A DNA stretch of 64,000 nucleotides from Bacillus methanolicus MGA3 (GCF_000724485.1 NZ_CP007740.1:5000-68999); one strand, 5' to 3'. Positions 44,693 to 53,963 are shown, numbered from the stretch's first letter. Program-made: numbers and translations. The notes: generated from the letters alone by a model not told the origin.

Positions 44693-44863
44693 TTATTTTT
44701 TAAAAAATTGTTTTTGGTACATCGTGATTAGTTGGTCTAATCTCTGGCTGCAATAAAGGGTATCATAGCTATTCAAGCTGGTTGCTTCAGAGATCTTGAT
44801 CAATTCTTTTTTAAGCTGATTAATTCTTTCTTCTAATTCGTTGGTTGAAGTACTAATCATCAT
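44693..44863 (-). CDS. Spo0E-family aspartyl-phosphate phosphatase
   Basis: A protein of 56 residues; ATG 44863 follows AGGGGAA. Two helices with the SQRLDQLI signature near the end are typical of Spo0E-like proteins, which dephosphorylate Spo0A-P and delay sporulation. Plasmids of Bacillus often carry such regulators. Upstream in-frame ATG 44884 is less likely. Confidence 0.78.
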   Translation of the reverse strand: MMISTSTNELEERINQLKKELIKISEATSLNSYDTLYCSQRLDQLITMYQKQFFKK

Positions 44864-45163
44864 ACAAATTCCCCTAATCATCATCCATTATCTTTTAACC
44901 ATTTAGTGTAATAAAATCGTTCATTGTAATATTATGCAAAAAATCTGAAATATTTGGAATACTTGTCACAAAATTTTCTATAAAAAATACAAAAAAAAGT
45001 ATAAAAATATTTTTCTTTGGGCGGCAGCATTACGAACTGCTCGGAAGGTATTTCGTTCCGTTCTAGCGCATTTCATAAACATGTTTTTTAGGAAGGAGAT
45101 TATTCCTTCCTTTTTTATTGTCTTTTTAAGTTTCTAAATCTTTGGGGTCACCGCAAGGGTCTG

Positions 45164-45207
45164 CTAACGAGCTGTAAGCTCCTATTGTCGCTAACAGCTC
45201 GTTAGCA
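45164..45207. repeat. Perfect 13-bp inverted repeat
   Basis: GCTAACGAGCTGT and ACAGCTCGTTAGC around about 18 bases. Confidence 0.75.
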
Positions 45208-45453
45208 TCTTGCTTCGGTCTAAAATCACCGATAACCATGGACCTACGGCTTTTGTTTCGCCTACATTTCGTTAGTTTCCTGTCGATTTCTTAACGCCCG
45301 ATCGATGACGGGGAAAACCTTTCAAAGCTCATACAAGGAAGGAAAAAGGAAAATTCCCGGCTAACGCCAGGAATTAGGTTGATTGCTGTGCTCCTACGAT
45401 TAAACTTTGCCCTTTGCCTTCCGAATCGTGAAACATCACAAAGCCGACTAACC

Positions 45454-45501
45454 TTCCAGCAGGTCGAGACTCCTAGGCTGCGCCCTCAACCTGCTGGAAG
45501 C
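45454..45501. repeat. Perfect 12-bp inverted repeat
   Basis: CTTCCAGCAGGT and ACCTGCTGGAAG around about 24 bases. Confidence 0.75.
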
Positions 45502-45707
45502 TAAGTCGTCGAGCCAGGTCGTTCAAGGGGCAAAAAACTTTTTGCTTAAAAGCACTTCGTAACAGCAAAAACTTTTTGTGCTTATTCCCTTGACCGTCTG
45601 TCTATGCGTGTTTTTCGTTCTCCATGCCAAAGGGCGAAATTAATCCCCCTTTGGGGAACTAAATCGCTTCGGAAGGCAAGGAGAAAAATCAAAGGAGGAG
45701 TTATTTG

Positions 45708-46154
45708 ATGCAACCGATTTTTGAAGTGCTTCGTATTAAGCAGGAAATCAGAGAAGTTTCAGCATCGTTTGTTGTTCATAAAATTTACAATCCAAAAAAT
45801 GTGGCAGAATTAGCGACAGCATACATCGCAGATGAGGACAGAGAGGTTTTTCTTGTGATGATGCTCAATACAAAAAATGAAGTGGTTGGGCTTCACAGAG
45901 CGCATGTCGGAAGCTTAAACGCAAGTATTGTTCATCCACGCGAAGTGATGAAAGCGGCAATCCTTAACAACGCAGCTTCTATTATCGTCAGTCATCAGCA
46001 CCCAAGTGGAGACACGACACCAAGCCGAGAAGATATAGAGGTTACAAAGCGACTTGCAGAAGCCGGAAAGATAATCGGAATAGAAGTTCTTGACCATGTA
46101 ATTGTAAGCTATACCGGAAATTATGTCAGTATGAAAGAAAAAGGTTACTTGTAA
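45708..46154 (+). CDS. RadC-family JAB-domain protein
   Basis: A protein of 148 residues. ATG 45708 is eight bases after AAAGGAGGAG. It is the MPN/JAMM domain alone, without the N-terminal HhH part of chromosomal RadC: the metal site is SHQHPSGDTTPSREDIEVT (HxH...D), with the general-base Glu expected upstream. Plasmid-borne short RadC proteins are common; their role in DNA repair is not proven. Confidence 0.85.
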   Translation: MQPIFEVLRIKQEIREVSASFVVHKIYNPKNVAELATAYIADEDREVFLVMMLNTKNEVVGLHRAHVGSLNASIVHPREVMKAAILNNAASIIVSHQHPSGDTTPSREDIEVTKRLAEAGKIIGIEVLDHVIVSYTGNYVSMKEKGYL

Positions 46155-46162
46155 GAACGGGC

Positions 46163-46183
46163 AAAGGGGGAAAGCCCCCCTTT
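46163..46183 (+). terminator. Hairpin after radC
   Basis: AAAGGGGG pairs with CCCCCTTT; no long T-run, so a weak terminator. Confidence 0.5.
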
Positions 46184-46325
46184 GATCCACTTGACTGTAG
46201 GTAAGAACAAGACTGACTCATAAGTGTCCAGCTCTCTTCTGCAGCTACTAAATATTGTAGAAACATTGATCCTGTTTCTACAATACTTAGTAACTAAGGG
46301 TGTCTGACTCTTAGTTATGGTTAGC

Positions 46326-46570
46326 TGATTGTATCAGCTCTCATTGATGTCCCCCTTCTCTCACAACTTCCAGAACTACCAAGGGGGTGCTAGGTAACAA
46401 GTCTGGCAATGCTTTTGAATCACGCTGGAATCGATGTAGACAAAATGACACTAGCGAAGCAAATAAAGAAAAACTCAGTTGATTTACGGGACAATAATTT
46501 GAGGAAGTTATAAATATTTGTCAAAAGGTACCCCAGTTTGGGTTATTACCACAGCAAATCCCATTTGAAA
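46326..46570 (+). pseudogene. C39-like peptidase fragment, copy of the gene at 48425
   Basis: It is nearly identical to 48684-48835 and again to about 49010-49070, with an internal deletion and several frameshifts. An upstream hairpin (TATTGTAGAAA / TTTCTACAATA) at 46255-46297 is not in the intact copy. Confidence 0.75.
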
Positions 46571-46735
46571 CAGTACAAATACGGCAGGTGTCAGTTACGA
46601 AACCTGTACAACGAACGGAACGACAAACACCTTACCTTGGTTCGACCGCCTTTCCTCGAACGCTTCTACCGCTTATTCAATTTCCCTGTTCTTTAGTTGT
46701 TAAACGATGAAGGGAACATTGTTCCTCTGTCTAAC
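46571..46735. other. Debris without recognised gene
   Basis: No ribosome site or long frame; possibly remains of an IS. Confidence 0.35.
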
Positions 46736-46990
46736 AGTTTAAATTCTTTATAAACCTCTGCGTAAGCTACTTTCAACTGTACTCGTAATTGCTTGTTTTC
46801 ATTTTCTAAATTTTTGATTTTTCGTTTCAGCGATTCAATAAGTGCGTCTTTGTTGTCCTCGTTCATTTACGCTTTATTTGTTTTGCTGTAGGGGCTTAAC
46901 ATAAGGTTTCAATATGCTAACGAAGTTCAGGATGGTTATACAGTGTTGCTTTCGCTACACCTAAAGCTTTATATACAAATGGGTGTAATA
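46736..46990 (-). pseudogene. TnpC/DUF6262-like fragment, copy 2
   Basis: Minus strand gives ENKQLRVQLKVAYAEVYKEF at the end and VAKATLYNHPELR near the start, both typical of TnpC-like proteins of Tn554-type recombinase operons. Stops and frame changes interrupt it. Copy 1 is at 30.55 kb. Confidence 0.55.
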
Positions 46991-47185
46991 TCACTGACTT
47001 CAATGGCTACATCCGTATCGGTGTCAATTGCCATTTCCGATATCTACTTACATAAATACCGAGCCATCGTTAATTTCATCCCCAACCATGGCTACTTTTT
47101 CCGTCTGCTTATGAATTTCTAGTTTGTACTGAACAAGAAAAGCGATACCGTTTTAAAGTATCGCTACTCGTTACTTTAATAAGAG

Positions 47186-47222
47186 GGAGTTCCAGAAAAA
47201 CGCGGATTTACAATACTAACGA
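47186..47222 (+). mobile_element. Tn3-type terminal repeat, left copy
   Basis: GGGAGTTCCAGAAAAACGCG and GATTTACAATACTAACG match the repeat at 59078 (GGGGTTCCGACAGAAAAACG, CGGATTTACC), allowing two small gaps. Confidence 0.5.
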
Positions 47223-47381
47223 ATTTTTTCAAAAAACAGATTCCGGTACAATAAGGAGCTTTCGTAGGGAGACACTTTTTTACTATCGATTCCCGTAGTG
47301 TAAATTATATAAACAATAAAACAATTAGTTTATTATATCGTATTAAAAAGAGGTAATTAGTATAAGGATCGGGAGGTAATT

Positions 47382-47999
47382 TTGTTCATGAAGAAAACGC
47401 AATTAATACAAAAATTCAATAAACAGGCTGCGAAATATGCAAAAAAACGTAAAAAACAAGAGCAAAATAAATGGAGAAAGCAAATTTTCCAATCAGCTAA
47501 AGGAAAAACTCTAGAGGTGGCTGTTGGAGCCGGGATGAATTTCGCCTTCTATCCTAAAGACATTGAGTACATAGGTGTAGATTTCAGCCCTCAAATGATT
47601 GAACAAGCTAAAGAAGCAGCAAAAGAATATGGGATTAATGCTAAATTTATCATATCTGATGTGGAAAGTCTTAACTTCCCTGAGAATTCGTTTGATACAA
47701 TTGTATCATCGGGTTCTTTATGTAGTTATGAAGATCCAGTACATGTTCTAAACCTTTTTAATCAATGGTGTAAGGAAGATGGCCGGATATTACTTATGGA
47801 GCATGGATTATTTTCCGTCCCTGCACTCGCTTGGATTCAAAAGAAACTTGATGTTTTTGTCGTTAAAGCTATTGGATGCCATCAAAATCGGGATATCTTA
47901 GATATAGTCAAGCAATCCAATTTGATAATTAACAAGCATGAACGTGCATTGTTGGGATATCTTTATTTAATCTGGGCAAATCCACAAAAGATACAATAG
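47382..47999 (+). CDS. Class I SAM-dependent methyltransferase (UbiE-like)
   Basis: A protein of 205 residues. TTG 47382 lies five bases after GGGAGG; ATG 47388 is the alternative. TLEVAVGAGMNFAFY (motif I), GVDFSPQMIEQAKE and DVESLNFPENSFDTIVSSGSLCS form a Methyltransf_11 domain. The substrate is unknown. It starts inside the Tn3-type segment and a terminator-like repeat (GGCGCTAATTAGCGTC) follows the stop. Confidence 0.8.
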   Translation: MFMKKTQLIQKFNKQAAKYAKKRKKQEQNKWRKQIFQSAKGKTLEVAVGAGMNFAFYPKDIEYIGVDFSPQMIEQAKEAAKEYGINAKFIISDVESLNFPENSFDTIVSSGSLCSYEDPVHVLNLFNQWCKEDGRILLMEHGLFSVPALAWIQKKLDVFVVKAIGCHQNRDILDIVKQSNLIINKHERALLGYLYLIWANPQKIQ

Positions 48000-48424
48000 T
48001 ACAATATAGGCATTTAGGCGCTAATTAGCGTCTTTTTTATTTAGGTAGTCTTAATATGAACAGAATAAAGTTTTTGCATATTTCTGTCCGTTAGCCACCC
48101 GTGCTGCATTTCGTGGCACTATAGATTATAAAAGAAATTCTGTTCTTCCATGGGAAGATAAACAAAAAAGAGATACACGTTACAACAGTTAAGGCATTGT
48201 AATACACTTCCGGCATCGATACAATCCGACCAAAGTAATATTATAATTTTTCCTCTAGTGATATGAGACTATAAAATATTAAAACAGTGAAATGTGGAGA
48301 AATTATGAACTCTTTAGATTTAACAAGAATTATTTGATAAGAATTATCTCCATGCTTTCTGCAAATTTAACTAATAATATAAAAACATCAAGTTTTAAGC
48401 TTAACAAAGGGTGTTACAATTATC
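48000..48424. other. Spacer upstream of C39-like gene
   Basis: Hairpin GGCGCTAATTAGCGTC with T-run near 48015-48040 is probably the methyltransferase terminator. No other gene seen. Confidence 0.45.
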
Positions 48425-48427
48425 ATG

Positions 48428-49291
48428 ATGGGAATTATATTTTTTTTAACTTTTATGATTGTTTTACTTTCTATTTTTCTTTTACAAAAATCAACCAATA
48501 AAAAATTGTATAAACTAGCATTAGGATACAACACAGCTTTTTCCTTACTATTTTTAACCTTGTTTTTTTATTATGCAAATTCCAAAAATATGGTAGATGT
48601 TATAAAAAATCTAGCGCAGAGAACAACGCATAAAGTCGAAGAGAGAAATCCTTCATCTGAACAGTCAAAAAAACCAGTCACGATTGTATCAGCTCTCATT
48701 GATGCCCCCCTTTTCTCACAACTTCCAGAACTACCAAGGGGGTGCGAGGTAACAAGTCTGGCAATGCTTTTGAACCACGCGGGAATCAATGTAGATAAAA
48801 TGACACTAGCGAAGCAAATAAAGAAAAACCCGGTTCCTTATCGAATACATAATGGAAAAATATTTTATGGACATCCAAACGAAGGGTTTGTTGGTGACAT
48901 GTATACAATAAAGAAACCGGGATATGGTGTCTATCATAAACCTATAAAAGAATTAGCCGAGATTTATTTGCCTAACCAAATCGTTGATTTAACAGGACAA
49001 TCATTTGAAGAAATATATAAATATTTGTCTAAAGGTACTCCAGTATGGGTTATTACCAACACAACTTTTCGTGTACTCCCTCCGTCTGAATTTATGGAAT
49101 GGCAGACCCCGCAAGGTCCTATAAAAATAACATACCGGGAGCATTCCGTGTTAATCACTGGATATGATGAGAAATATATTTATTTTAATGACCCATTGAC
49201 AGGTACGAAAAATAAAAAAGCACCTAAGTCTGAATTTATTCAAGCTTGGATACAAATGGGCAAACAAGCTATTACCTATAACCGCAATTAA
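48428..49291 (+). CDS. C39-like cysteine peptidase, membrane anchored
   Basis: About 287 residues with two N-terminal membrane segments (about 1-20 and 32-50), a variable linker and a Peptidase_C39_2 domain (about 90-287). The nucleophile is the Cys in [15 protein letters not shown], the His lies in [12 protein letters not shown] and an Asp/Asn in YFNDPLTG. The active site should be extracellular. A broken duplicate lies at 46.3 kb. Substrate unknown. Terminator at 49275. Confidence 0.82.
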   Translation: MGIIFFLTFMIVLLSIFLLQKSTNKKLYKLALGYNTAFSLLFLTLFFYYANSKNMVDVIKNLAQRTTHKVEERNPSSEQSKKPVTIVSALIDAPLFSQLPELPRGCEVTSLAMLLNHAGINVDKMTLAKQIKKNPVPYRIHNGKIFYGHPNEGFVGDMYTIKKPGYGVYHKPIKELAEIYLPNQIVDLTGQSFEEIYKYLSKGTPVWVITNTTFRVLPPSEFMEWQTPQGPIKITYREHSVLITGYDEKYIYFNDPLTGTKNKKAPKSEFIQAWIQMGKQAITYNRN

Positions 49292-49320
49292 CCGGTTATA
49301 GGTAGTGGCTTGTCTTTTTT
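49275..49320 (+). terminator. Intrinsic terminator
   Basis: CCTATAACCG pairs perfectly with CGGTTATAGG; a T-run follows at 49315. Confidence 0.6.
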
Positions 49321-49409
49321 ATTTCAAAATGTAATTTGACTCCTATTAAAAATGTCAAACAATAATTTAATCTTCGAACTACTTCGTGTGAAAAAAAAAT
49401 ATAATTTTT

Positions 49410-49425
49410 CTCCATAAATTTTGCA
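49410..49425 (+). promoter_or_regulatory. Shared regulatory motif a, before multicopper oxidase
   Basis: CTCCATAAATTTTGCA, 62 bases before ATG 49488. Same motif as at 51602, 53776, 54970, 56073 and 58972. Confidence 0.7.
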
Positions 49426-49487
49426 CATTTATTCTTTATGATGATATTAGAGTGATTCAGATTACATGTTTACGGAGGGATATATGC

Positions 49488-51071
49488 ATGAAGAAATTAT
49501 TGTTTGGAACCATCTTAGCAGGAGTCGTTGCTATCGGTGCGGCTTGCTCAAATAATACTTCGCATAGTTCCATGCAAGGACACGATATGTCAAATATGAA
49601 TATGAAGGAGGAAAACACCGCCCAGGACTCCAGTAATCAACTTCCTTTGGCAACAAACACAGAAGTTTTATCCGGCAAAGAGATTAATCTCACTGCTAAG
49701 GAAGCATTATTACAAATAAATGATAAAGTAAAACTTCCGGTTTACACGTACAATGGATCTGTTCCCGGAGCGCAAATCCGTATTAAACAAGGGGACAGAG
49801 TAAAAATCAATTTGAAAAATGAATTACCAGAACCGACAACCATTCATTGGCACGGCTACCCTGTTCCAAATAGTCAAGATGGAGTTCCGGGTGTCACGAT
49901 GAACGCTATTAAACCGGGTGAAACTTTTACTTATGAATTTACTGCAACCGTACCGGGAACGTATTGGTATCATTCCCATCAAGAAAGCGCGAAACAAGTA
50001 GACAAAGGATTATACGGTACATTAATCGTAGAGCCTAAGAATGAGGAAAAAGTAGATCGAGATTATACACTTGTGTTAGATGAGTGGATGAGTAATCCAG
50101 ATGAAGGAAATATGGATATGAGTGGTATGGATCATAGTAATATGGGACACGGAAATAGCTCCGACGACAAACAAATGGATATGAGTAGCATGGGTCATGA
50201 TATGAGTATGTATGATATTTTCACGATTAATGGGAAAAGTGGCTCCGCTGTAGAACCTTTAAAAGTGAAGAAAGGCGAAAAAGTACGACTTCGCCTTGTA
50301 AACGCAGGATACATGTCCCACAAACTCCACCTGCATGGTAATGAGTTTAAAATTGTCGCAACAGACGGGCAACCGTTAAAAGATCCGCAACCAATCAAAA
50401 ATGAACTTTTAAATATTGCTCCAGGTGAACGTTATGATATTGAATTTATCGCGAATAATCCGGGTGAATGGTTATTAGAATGTCATGGTGATATGAAAGG
50501 TACCGATGGCATGAAAGTGAAAATTCAATACGAAGGCGCAACAAACAATACGGACAAAGCAAATGCAAAAGAAGCCCTTCCTATCGTTGATATGACAAAA
50601 TACGGAAAACATGAATTAGGTCAATTTACGTTAGACCAAAAATATGATGTAGAGTACACAATGGATTTAGGAACAGCCATGGGCAAAGATGGCATGGTTT
50701 ACACGATTAATGATAAAACTTATCCTGAAACAGCACCTGTAAATGTTAAGAAAGGAGATTTAGTAAAAGTAAAATTAGTGAACAATTCACCGAAAGATTT
50801 ACATCCTATGCATTTACACGGACACTTCTTCCAAGTATTAAGTAAAAATGGTAAGCCAATTAAAGGCTCCCCATTGATTAAGGATACCTTGAATTTAAAA
50901 CCGGGTGAAGAATATGTCGTCGCATTTAAAGCTGATAATCCGGGAAATTGGATGTTCCACTGCCATGACTTGCACCATGCTTCAGCCGGAATGGTCACAG
51001 AAGTAAAATATAAAGATTACAAATCTAACTATACACCAAATCCTAATGATGCAACTAATAAAGGTGAATAA
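49488..51071 (+). CDS. Multicopper oxidase lipoprotein
   Basis: A protein of 527 residues. ATG 49488 follows GGAGGGATAT. Lipobox-like GAACS near residue 21, then a Met-rich segment. All four copper motifs are present: HWHGYPVPNSQDGVPG, YWYHSHQESA, HPMHLHGHFFQV and FHCHDLHHASAGM. A second Met/His-rich stretch (MDMSGMDHSNMGHGN and relatives, about 205-240) suggests Cu(I) handling. It probably oxidises Cu(I) or other substrates on the outer membrane face. Regulatory motif upstream; CopZ is encoded convergently downstream. Confidence 0.9.
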   Translation: MKKLLFGTILAGVVAIGAACSNNTSHSSMQGHDMSNMNMKEENTAQDSSNQLPLATNTEVLSGKEINLTAKEALLQINDKVKLPVYTYNGSVPGAQIRIKQGDRVKINLKNELPEPTTIHWHGYPVPNSQDGVPGVTMNAIKPGETFTYEFTATVPGTYWYHSHQESAKQVDKGLYGTLIVEPKNEEKVDRDYTLVLDEWMSNPDEGNMDMSGMDHSNMGHGNSSDDKQMDMSSMGHDMSMYDIFTINGKSGSAVEPLKVKKGEKVRLRLVNAGYMSHKLHLHGNEFKIVATDGQPLKDPQPIKNELLNIAPGERYDIEFIANNPGEWLLECHGDMKGTDGMKVKIQYEGATNNTDKANAKEALPIVDMTKYGKHELGQFTLDQKYDVEYTMDLGTAMGKDGMVYTINDKTYPETAPVNVKKGDLVKVKLVNNSPKDLHPMHLHGHFFQVLSKNGKPIKGSPLIKDTLNLKPGEEYVVAFKADNPGNWMFHCHDLHHASAGMVTEVKYKDYKSNYTPNPNDATNKGE

Positions 51072-51090
51072 CGGTATATCGAAGTAAGTG

Positions 51091-51123
51091 AAATCCCCTC
51101 CAAGTTTTACTTGGAGGGGATTT
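51091..51123. terminator. Bidirectional terminator between oxidase and copZ
   Basis: AAATCCCCTCCAAG pairs perfectly with CTTGGAGGGGATTT. Confidence 0.85.
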
Positions 51124-51127
51124 AATG

Positions 51128-51334
51128 TTACTTCACATCGTAACCTTGCTCTTCAATCGCTTCTTTGAGGTTTTCTACATTTACCTTTGTTTTATCATAA
51201 TCTACATCCACAGTACCTTCTTGCAAATGTACTTCTACATTTTTTACCCCGTCTAGTTCTTTAAGAGCGTTCGTCACTGCCATTTTGCAGTGTCCACAAG
51301 TCATTCCTTGTACATGTAATGTAATTGCCATCAT
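51128..51334 (-). CDS. copZ: Copper chaperone CopZ
   Basis: A protein of 68 residues; ATG 51334 follows AAGGAGGA. The HMA domain carries MTCGHC near the N-terminus, binding Cu(I) through the two cysteines. It normally passes copper to the CopA ATPase in the cytoplasm. The last codons of copA are just upstream on the same strand, so a copA-copZ operon has lost most of copA. Confidence 0.92.
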   Translation of the reverse strand: MMAITLHVQGMTCGHCKMAVTNALKELDGVKNVEVHLQEGTVDVDYDKTKVNVENLKEAIEEQGYDVK

Positions 51335-51358
51335 CAATTCCTCCTTACTTGTCTCGAT

Positions 51359-51480
51359 TTTATATTTTCACGCGTTTCAAACGAAGAGCGTTTGTCACAA
51401 CTGATACGGAACTGAATGCCATGGCGGCACCAGCAATCCAAGGCTCCAATAATCCAGAGGCGGCTACAGGAATGCATGGA
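51359..51480 (-). pseudogene. copA: Copper-exporting ATPase CopA, C-terminal stub
   Basis: The minus strand encodes the last 38 residues: [20 protein letters not shown] and [16 protein letters not shown]. This is the end of the P1B-type copper ATPase (membrane helix with the MxxSS-type site). The rest of the gene is absent upstream. Confidence 0.85.
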
Positions 51481-51601
51481 GACGTGATAAAAGACAAGCA
51501 ATACTTATAGTTGAATAGTCAGTATAACAGTAAAAGATGATGTGTTATAAAATGAAACAAAAAATCGATACAAATCGTGATCAAAAGTCTTTAAAGTATT
51601 T

Positions 51602-51629
51602 CTCCATAAAAAATTCATAATTTTATAGT
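51602..51629 (+). promoter_or_regulatory. Shared regulatory motif b with -10, before ccdA
   Basis: CTCCATAAAAAATTCA (51602-51617), followed by TATAGT at 51624-51629; 48 bases before the ccdA start. Confidence 0.65.
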
Positions 51630-51665
51630 ATCGTTACAGAATCGAAGAGAAAAGGATGGGTCAAT

Positions 51666-52373
51666 ATGAGCGATATCAATGTATTTCTAGCATTCGGTGC
51701 GGGATTACTGTCTTTTATATCCCCTTGTTGTTTACCACTATATCCAGCTTTTTTATCTTACATTACAGGGGTATCAGTTGATGAAGTAAAGAAAGAGAAT
51801 GTGATGATTCAAAAACGTGCAATGCTTCATACACTCTTTTTCTTACTTGGTTTTTCTGTTATCTTCATTGCTATTGGTTTCGGTACTTCTGTAATAGGAA
51901 AAATATTTGTTGGTTATCAAGATTTAATTAGACAAATTAGCGCCCTGTTCATTATCTTTTTCGGTCTAGTCATTTTAGGTGTATTTTCGCCTTCCTTTAT
52001 GATGAAGGATAAACGGTTCGTCTTTCGCAACAAGCCCTCCGGTTATTTTGGCTCTATTTTAATTGGAATAGGTTTTGCTGCAGGATGGACTCCCTGTACA
52101 GGGCCCATTCTTGTATCAGTTATAGCGTTGGCAGCTACCAAACCAAGCGCAGCCCTTTTATACATGTTCGTCTATGTATTAGGTTTTGCCGTACCTTTTT
52201 TCATTATGTCATTTTTTATCGGCAAGCTAAATTGGATCAAGAGATATAACTCTGTCATCGTAAAAGTCGGGGGATTTCTTATGATTGTCATGGGGATTCT
52301 GCTGTTTTTTGATTGGATGACAAAAATCATTATCTTTTTTACAGGTTTGTTTGGTGGGTTCACAGGTTTTTAG
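51666..52373 (+). CDS. ccdA: CcdA-type thiol electron carrier
   Basis: A protein of 235 residues with six membrane helices. [14 protein letters not shown] and [13 protein letters not shown] hold the redox cysteines in helices 1 and 4. CcdA passes electrons from cytoplasmic thioredoxin to extracytoplasmic thioredoxin-like proteins such as ResA. The ResA-like gene is the next gene, convergent, and shares the regulatory motif. Confidence 0.93.
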   Translation: MSDINVFLAFGAGLLSFISPCCLPLYPAFLSYITGVSVDEVKKENVMIQKRAMLHTLFFLLGFSVIFIAIGFGTSVIGKIFVGYQDLIRQISALFIIFFGLVILGVFSPSFMMKDKRFVFRNKPSGYFGSILIGIGFAAGWTPCTGPILVSVIALAATKPSAALLYMFVYVLGFAVPFFIMSFFIGKLNWIKRYNSVIVKVGGFLMIVMGILLFFDWMTKIIIFFTGLFGGFTGF

Positions 52374-52395
52374 GTGTTATAATCCGAAAATACCT

Positions 52396-52451
52396 ATCCC
52401 TCCTGAGTTAACAGTAAGAAGTATTCTTGTTACTGTCTACTTAGAAGGGAT
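52396..52451. repeat. MITE-like inverted repeat element, copy 3 (56 bp)
   Basis: ATCCCTCCTGAGTTAACAG pairs with CTGTCTACTTAGAAGGGAT with four mismatches. It lies between the convergent ccdA and resA-like genes and may act as a terminator. Confidence 0.55.
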
Positions 52452-52486
52452 CATATCCATATCCTCTAAATATAAAGAGTTAGTTT

Positions 52487-53119
52487 TTATTGAATATTTG
52501 AGATAAAGCGATCCATGGTTCCATAAGACATAGCACCTACATACTTATCTCTAATAATCCCGTTTTTATCGATGATATACGAAGTGGGGATTGTTATTGC
52601 ACCGTATAGATTTCCAACTTTTCCATGCTCATTAAGCGCGATTTTAAATGTCAATCCTTTATTCCTCACAAAATCTTTCACCGCATCAGGATTGCTTTCG
52701 GTATACGTTAAGTTGACTGCCAAAATCTCTACATTGTTATTTTTATTGTTTTCATAGAACTTTTGCATTTCTGGAATTTCAGCTTTGCAAGGAGGACACC
52801 AAGTAGCCCAAAAATTCAATATAACCGACTTGCCACGTAAATCAGACAACTTCACTTTATTTCCTGTAATTGAAAGTAATTCAAAGTCTGGGGCAACTTC
52901 CACTTTATTAGTCCCGATTTTTCCCGAATCTAATGAAGTAGACGTTACTGCTTTAGATTCTATTTTCCCTGTTTCCTGTTGATTGCTAAGAATGGAAGCT
53001 AAGGCAAAGCTTAAAATCATAATACTTAAAGCTAGTTTATTTGTTGCATTTTTCCGTCCTTGCTCTCGTCCACAGGAGAAGCTTCTGTTTCTCTCCTCTC
53101 TAACCAATATGAAATACAT
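52487..53119 (-). CDS. ResA/TlpA-like thioredoxin-fold protein
   Basis: Open frame of 210 residues. NFWATWCPPCKAEIP is the catalytic CxxC site, followed by cis-Pro region ITIPTSYIIDKNG. A hydrophobic segment (LALSIMILSFALASIL) anchors the protein so that the domain faces outside. The exact start is unclear: ATG 53119 overlaps the upstream gene by 88 bases and internal starts lack ribosome sites. Reduced via CcdA, it may keep cysteines or copper sites of secreted proteins in order. Confidence 0.85.
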   Translation of the reverse strand: MYFILVREERNRSFSCGREQGRKNATNKLALSIMILSFALASILSNQQETGKIESKAVTSTSLDSGKIGTNKVEVAPDFELLSITGNKVKLSDLRGKSVILNFWATWCPPCKAEIPEMQKFYENNKNNNVEILAVNLTYTESNPDAVKDFVRNKGLTFKIALNEHGKVGNLYGAITIPTSYIIDKNGIIRDKYVGAMSYGTMDRFISNIQ

Positions 53120-53724
53120 ATAAAGATCATAATGAGAGATCCATATAACAATACTTCTTTTGATATGAACGATGCATATACAAAATTGTTTTTAGATAGA
53201 GCTAGTTCAAATTGAATTAAATGAAACCATATAAGAAGTTGCAATAAAGTTTTTTGCGTTTTGATTCGTGATGCTGCTATAAAAAAACAAAAAGCTACTA
53301 TTGCTTGCAAAATGACGGGATAATCCAGAGGATCTTCCATTACGCGTATCCAGACAAAAGTACTAAAATACCCCAAATACACAGGAATGGCTGCCCGTGT
53401 GTAAGAATCCACGGAAATATTCTGTTTTTTGATGGATAACCAAGTATAGATCACGATAAAAATAATTCCAATACCAACTCCAATATATCCCCCGTTAAAA
53501 TAAAGTATAGTCATCGGATTTTGTAACACTGAATGGGGATGTAAAACGACATAGCTAAATTTCCAAATGAGTACTTCATAAATTAAACTGTTAAAAATTA
53601 AATCCATGATGTTTCTTTCTACTTTTAATATCCTAATTCCATAATAAAACATCACATAGCTAATCAATAACCCACTTATGAGTAAAAGATTTTCACCTTG
53701 GACTACAATACTACCGAATTGCAA
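53032..53724 (-). CDS. Polytopic membrane protein, partner of ResA-like protein
   Basis: A protein of 230 residues (TTG 53724, seven bases after GGAGGG; GTG 53739 is the alternative). About seven membrane helices. MQFGSIVVQGENLLLISGLLI has the layout of Lgt-type proteins (QFGxxxIxxYxLLI), but the catalytic Lgt motif is not seen. It overlaps the ResA-like gene and shares the regulatory motif. Function unknown; a redox or lipid role is speculation. Confidence 0.55.
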   Translation of the reverse strand: MQFGSIVVQGENLLLISGLLISYVMFYYGIRILKVERNIMDLIFNSLIYEVLIWKFSYVVLHPHSVLQNPMTILYFNGGYIGVGIGIIFIVIYTWLSIKKQNISVDSYTRAAIPVYLGYFSTFVWIRVMEDPLDYPVILQAIVAFCFFIAASRIKTQKTLLQLLIWFHLIQFELALSKNNFVYASFISKEVLLYGSLIMIFICISYWLERRETEASPVDESKDGKMQQIN

Positions 53725-53775
53725 TACATATCCCTCCACAATATTACGTGATTTATTTATTGTAAATAAAAAATA

Positions 53776-53791
53776 TGAATTTATTATGGAG
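53776..53791 (-). promoter_or_regulatory. Shared regulatory motif c
   Basis: TGAATTTATTATGGAG on the plus strand, about 50 bases before TTG 53724 (37 before GTG 53739), so reading CTCCATAATAAATTCA towards the gene. Confidence 0.6.
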
Positions 53792-53863
53792 AAAAACGAA
53801 AGAAGGCATGGAATAATAGGAAGTCAAGGTGAATGAGGATAAAAGAGACAATTATATAAAAAA

Positions 53864-53894
53864 GAAGTTGTTGACAATACGGATCAACAACTTC
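53864..53894 (-). terminator. Terminator of the minus-strand operon from 54.9 kb
   Basis: GAAGTTGTTGA pairs perfectly with TCAACAACTTC; an A-run on the plus side gives U-run on the minus transcript. Confidence 0.7.
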
Positions 53895-53963
53895 CTTCAT
53901 CTATATGAAATGAAAAAAGGGGGGAAACAATTGTAAATCGCATTTCCTGTACACAATATAACC

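Larger units (their letters stand above)
44990..45707. other. Structured GC-richer non-coding block upstream of radC
   Basis: Contains a terminator (GGAAGGA 45091 / TCCTTCC 45104, T-run), a perfect 13-bp stem GCTAACGAGCTGT/ACAGCTCGTTAGC (45164-45207), a perfect 12-bp stem CTTCCAGCAGGT/ACCTGCTGGAAG (45454-45501) and AAAACTTTTTG-type repeats near 45535-45580. No coding frame of quality. Could be a replication origin, transfer origin or structured RNA. Confidence 0.55.
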
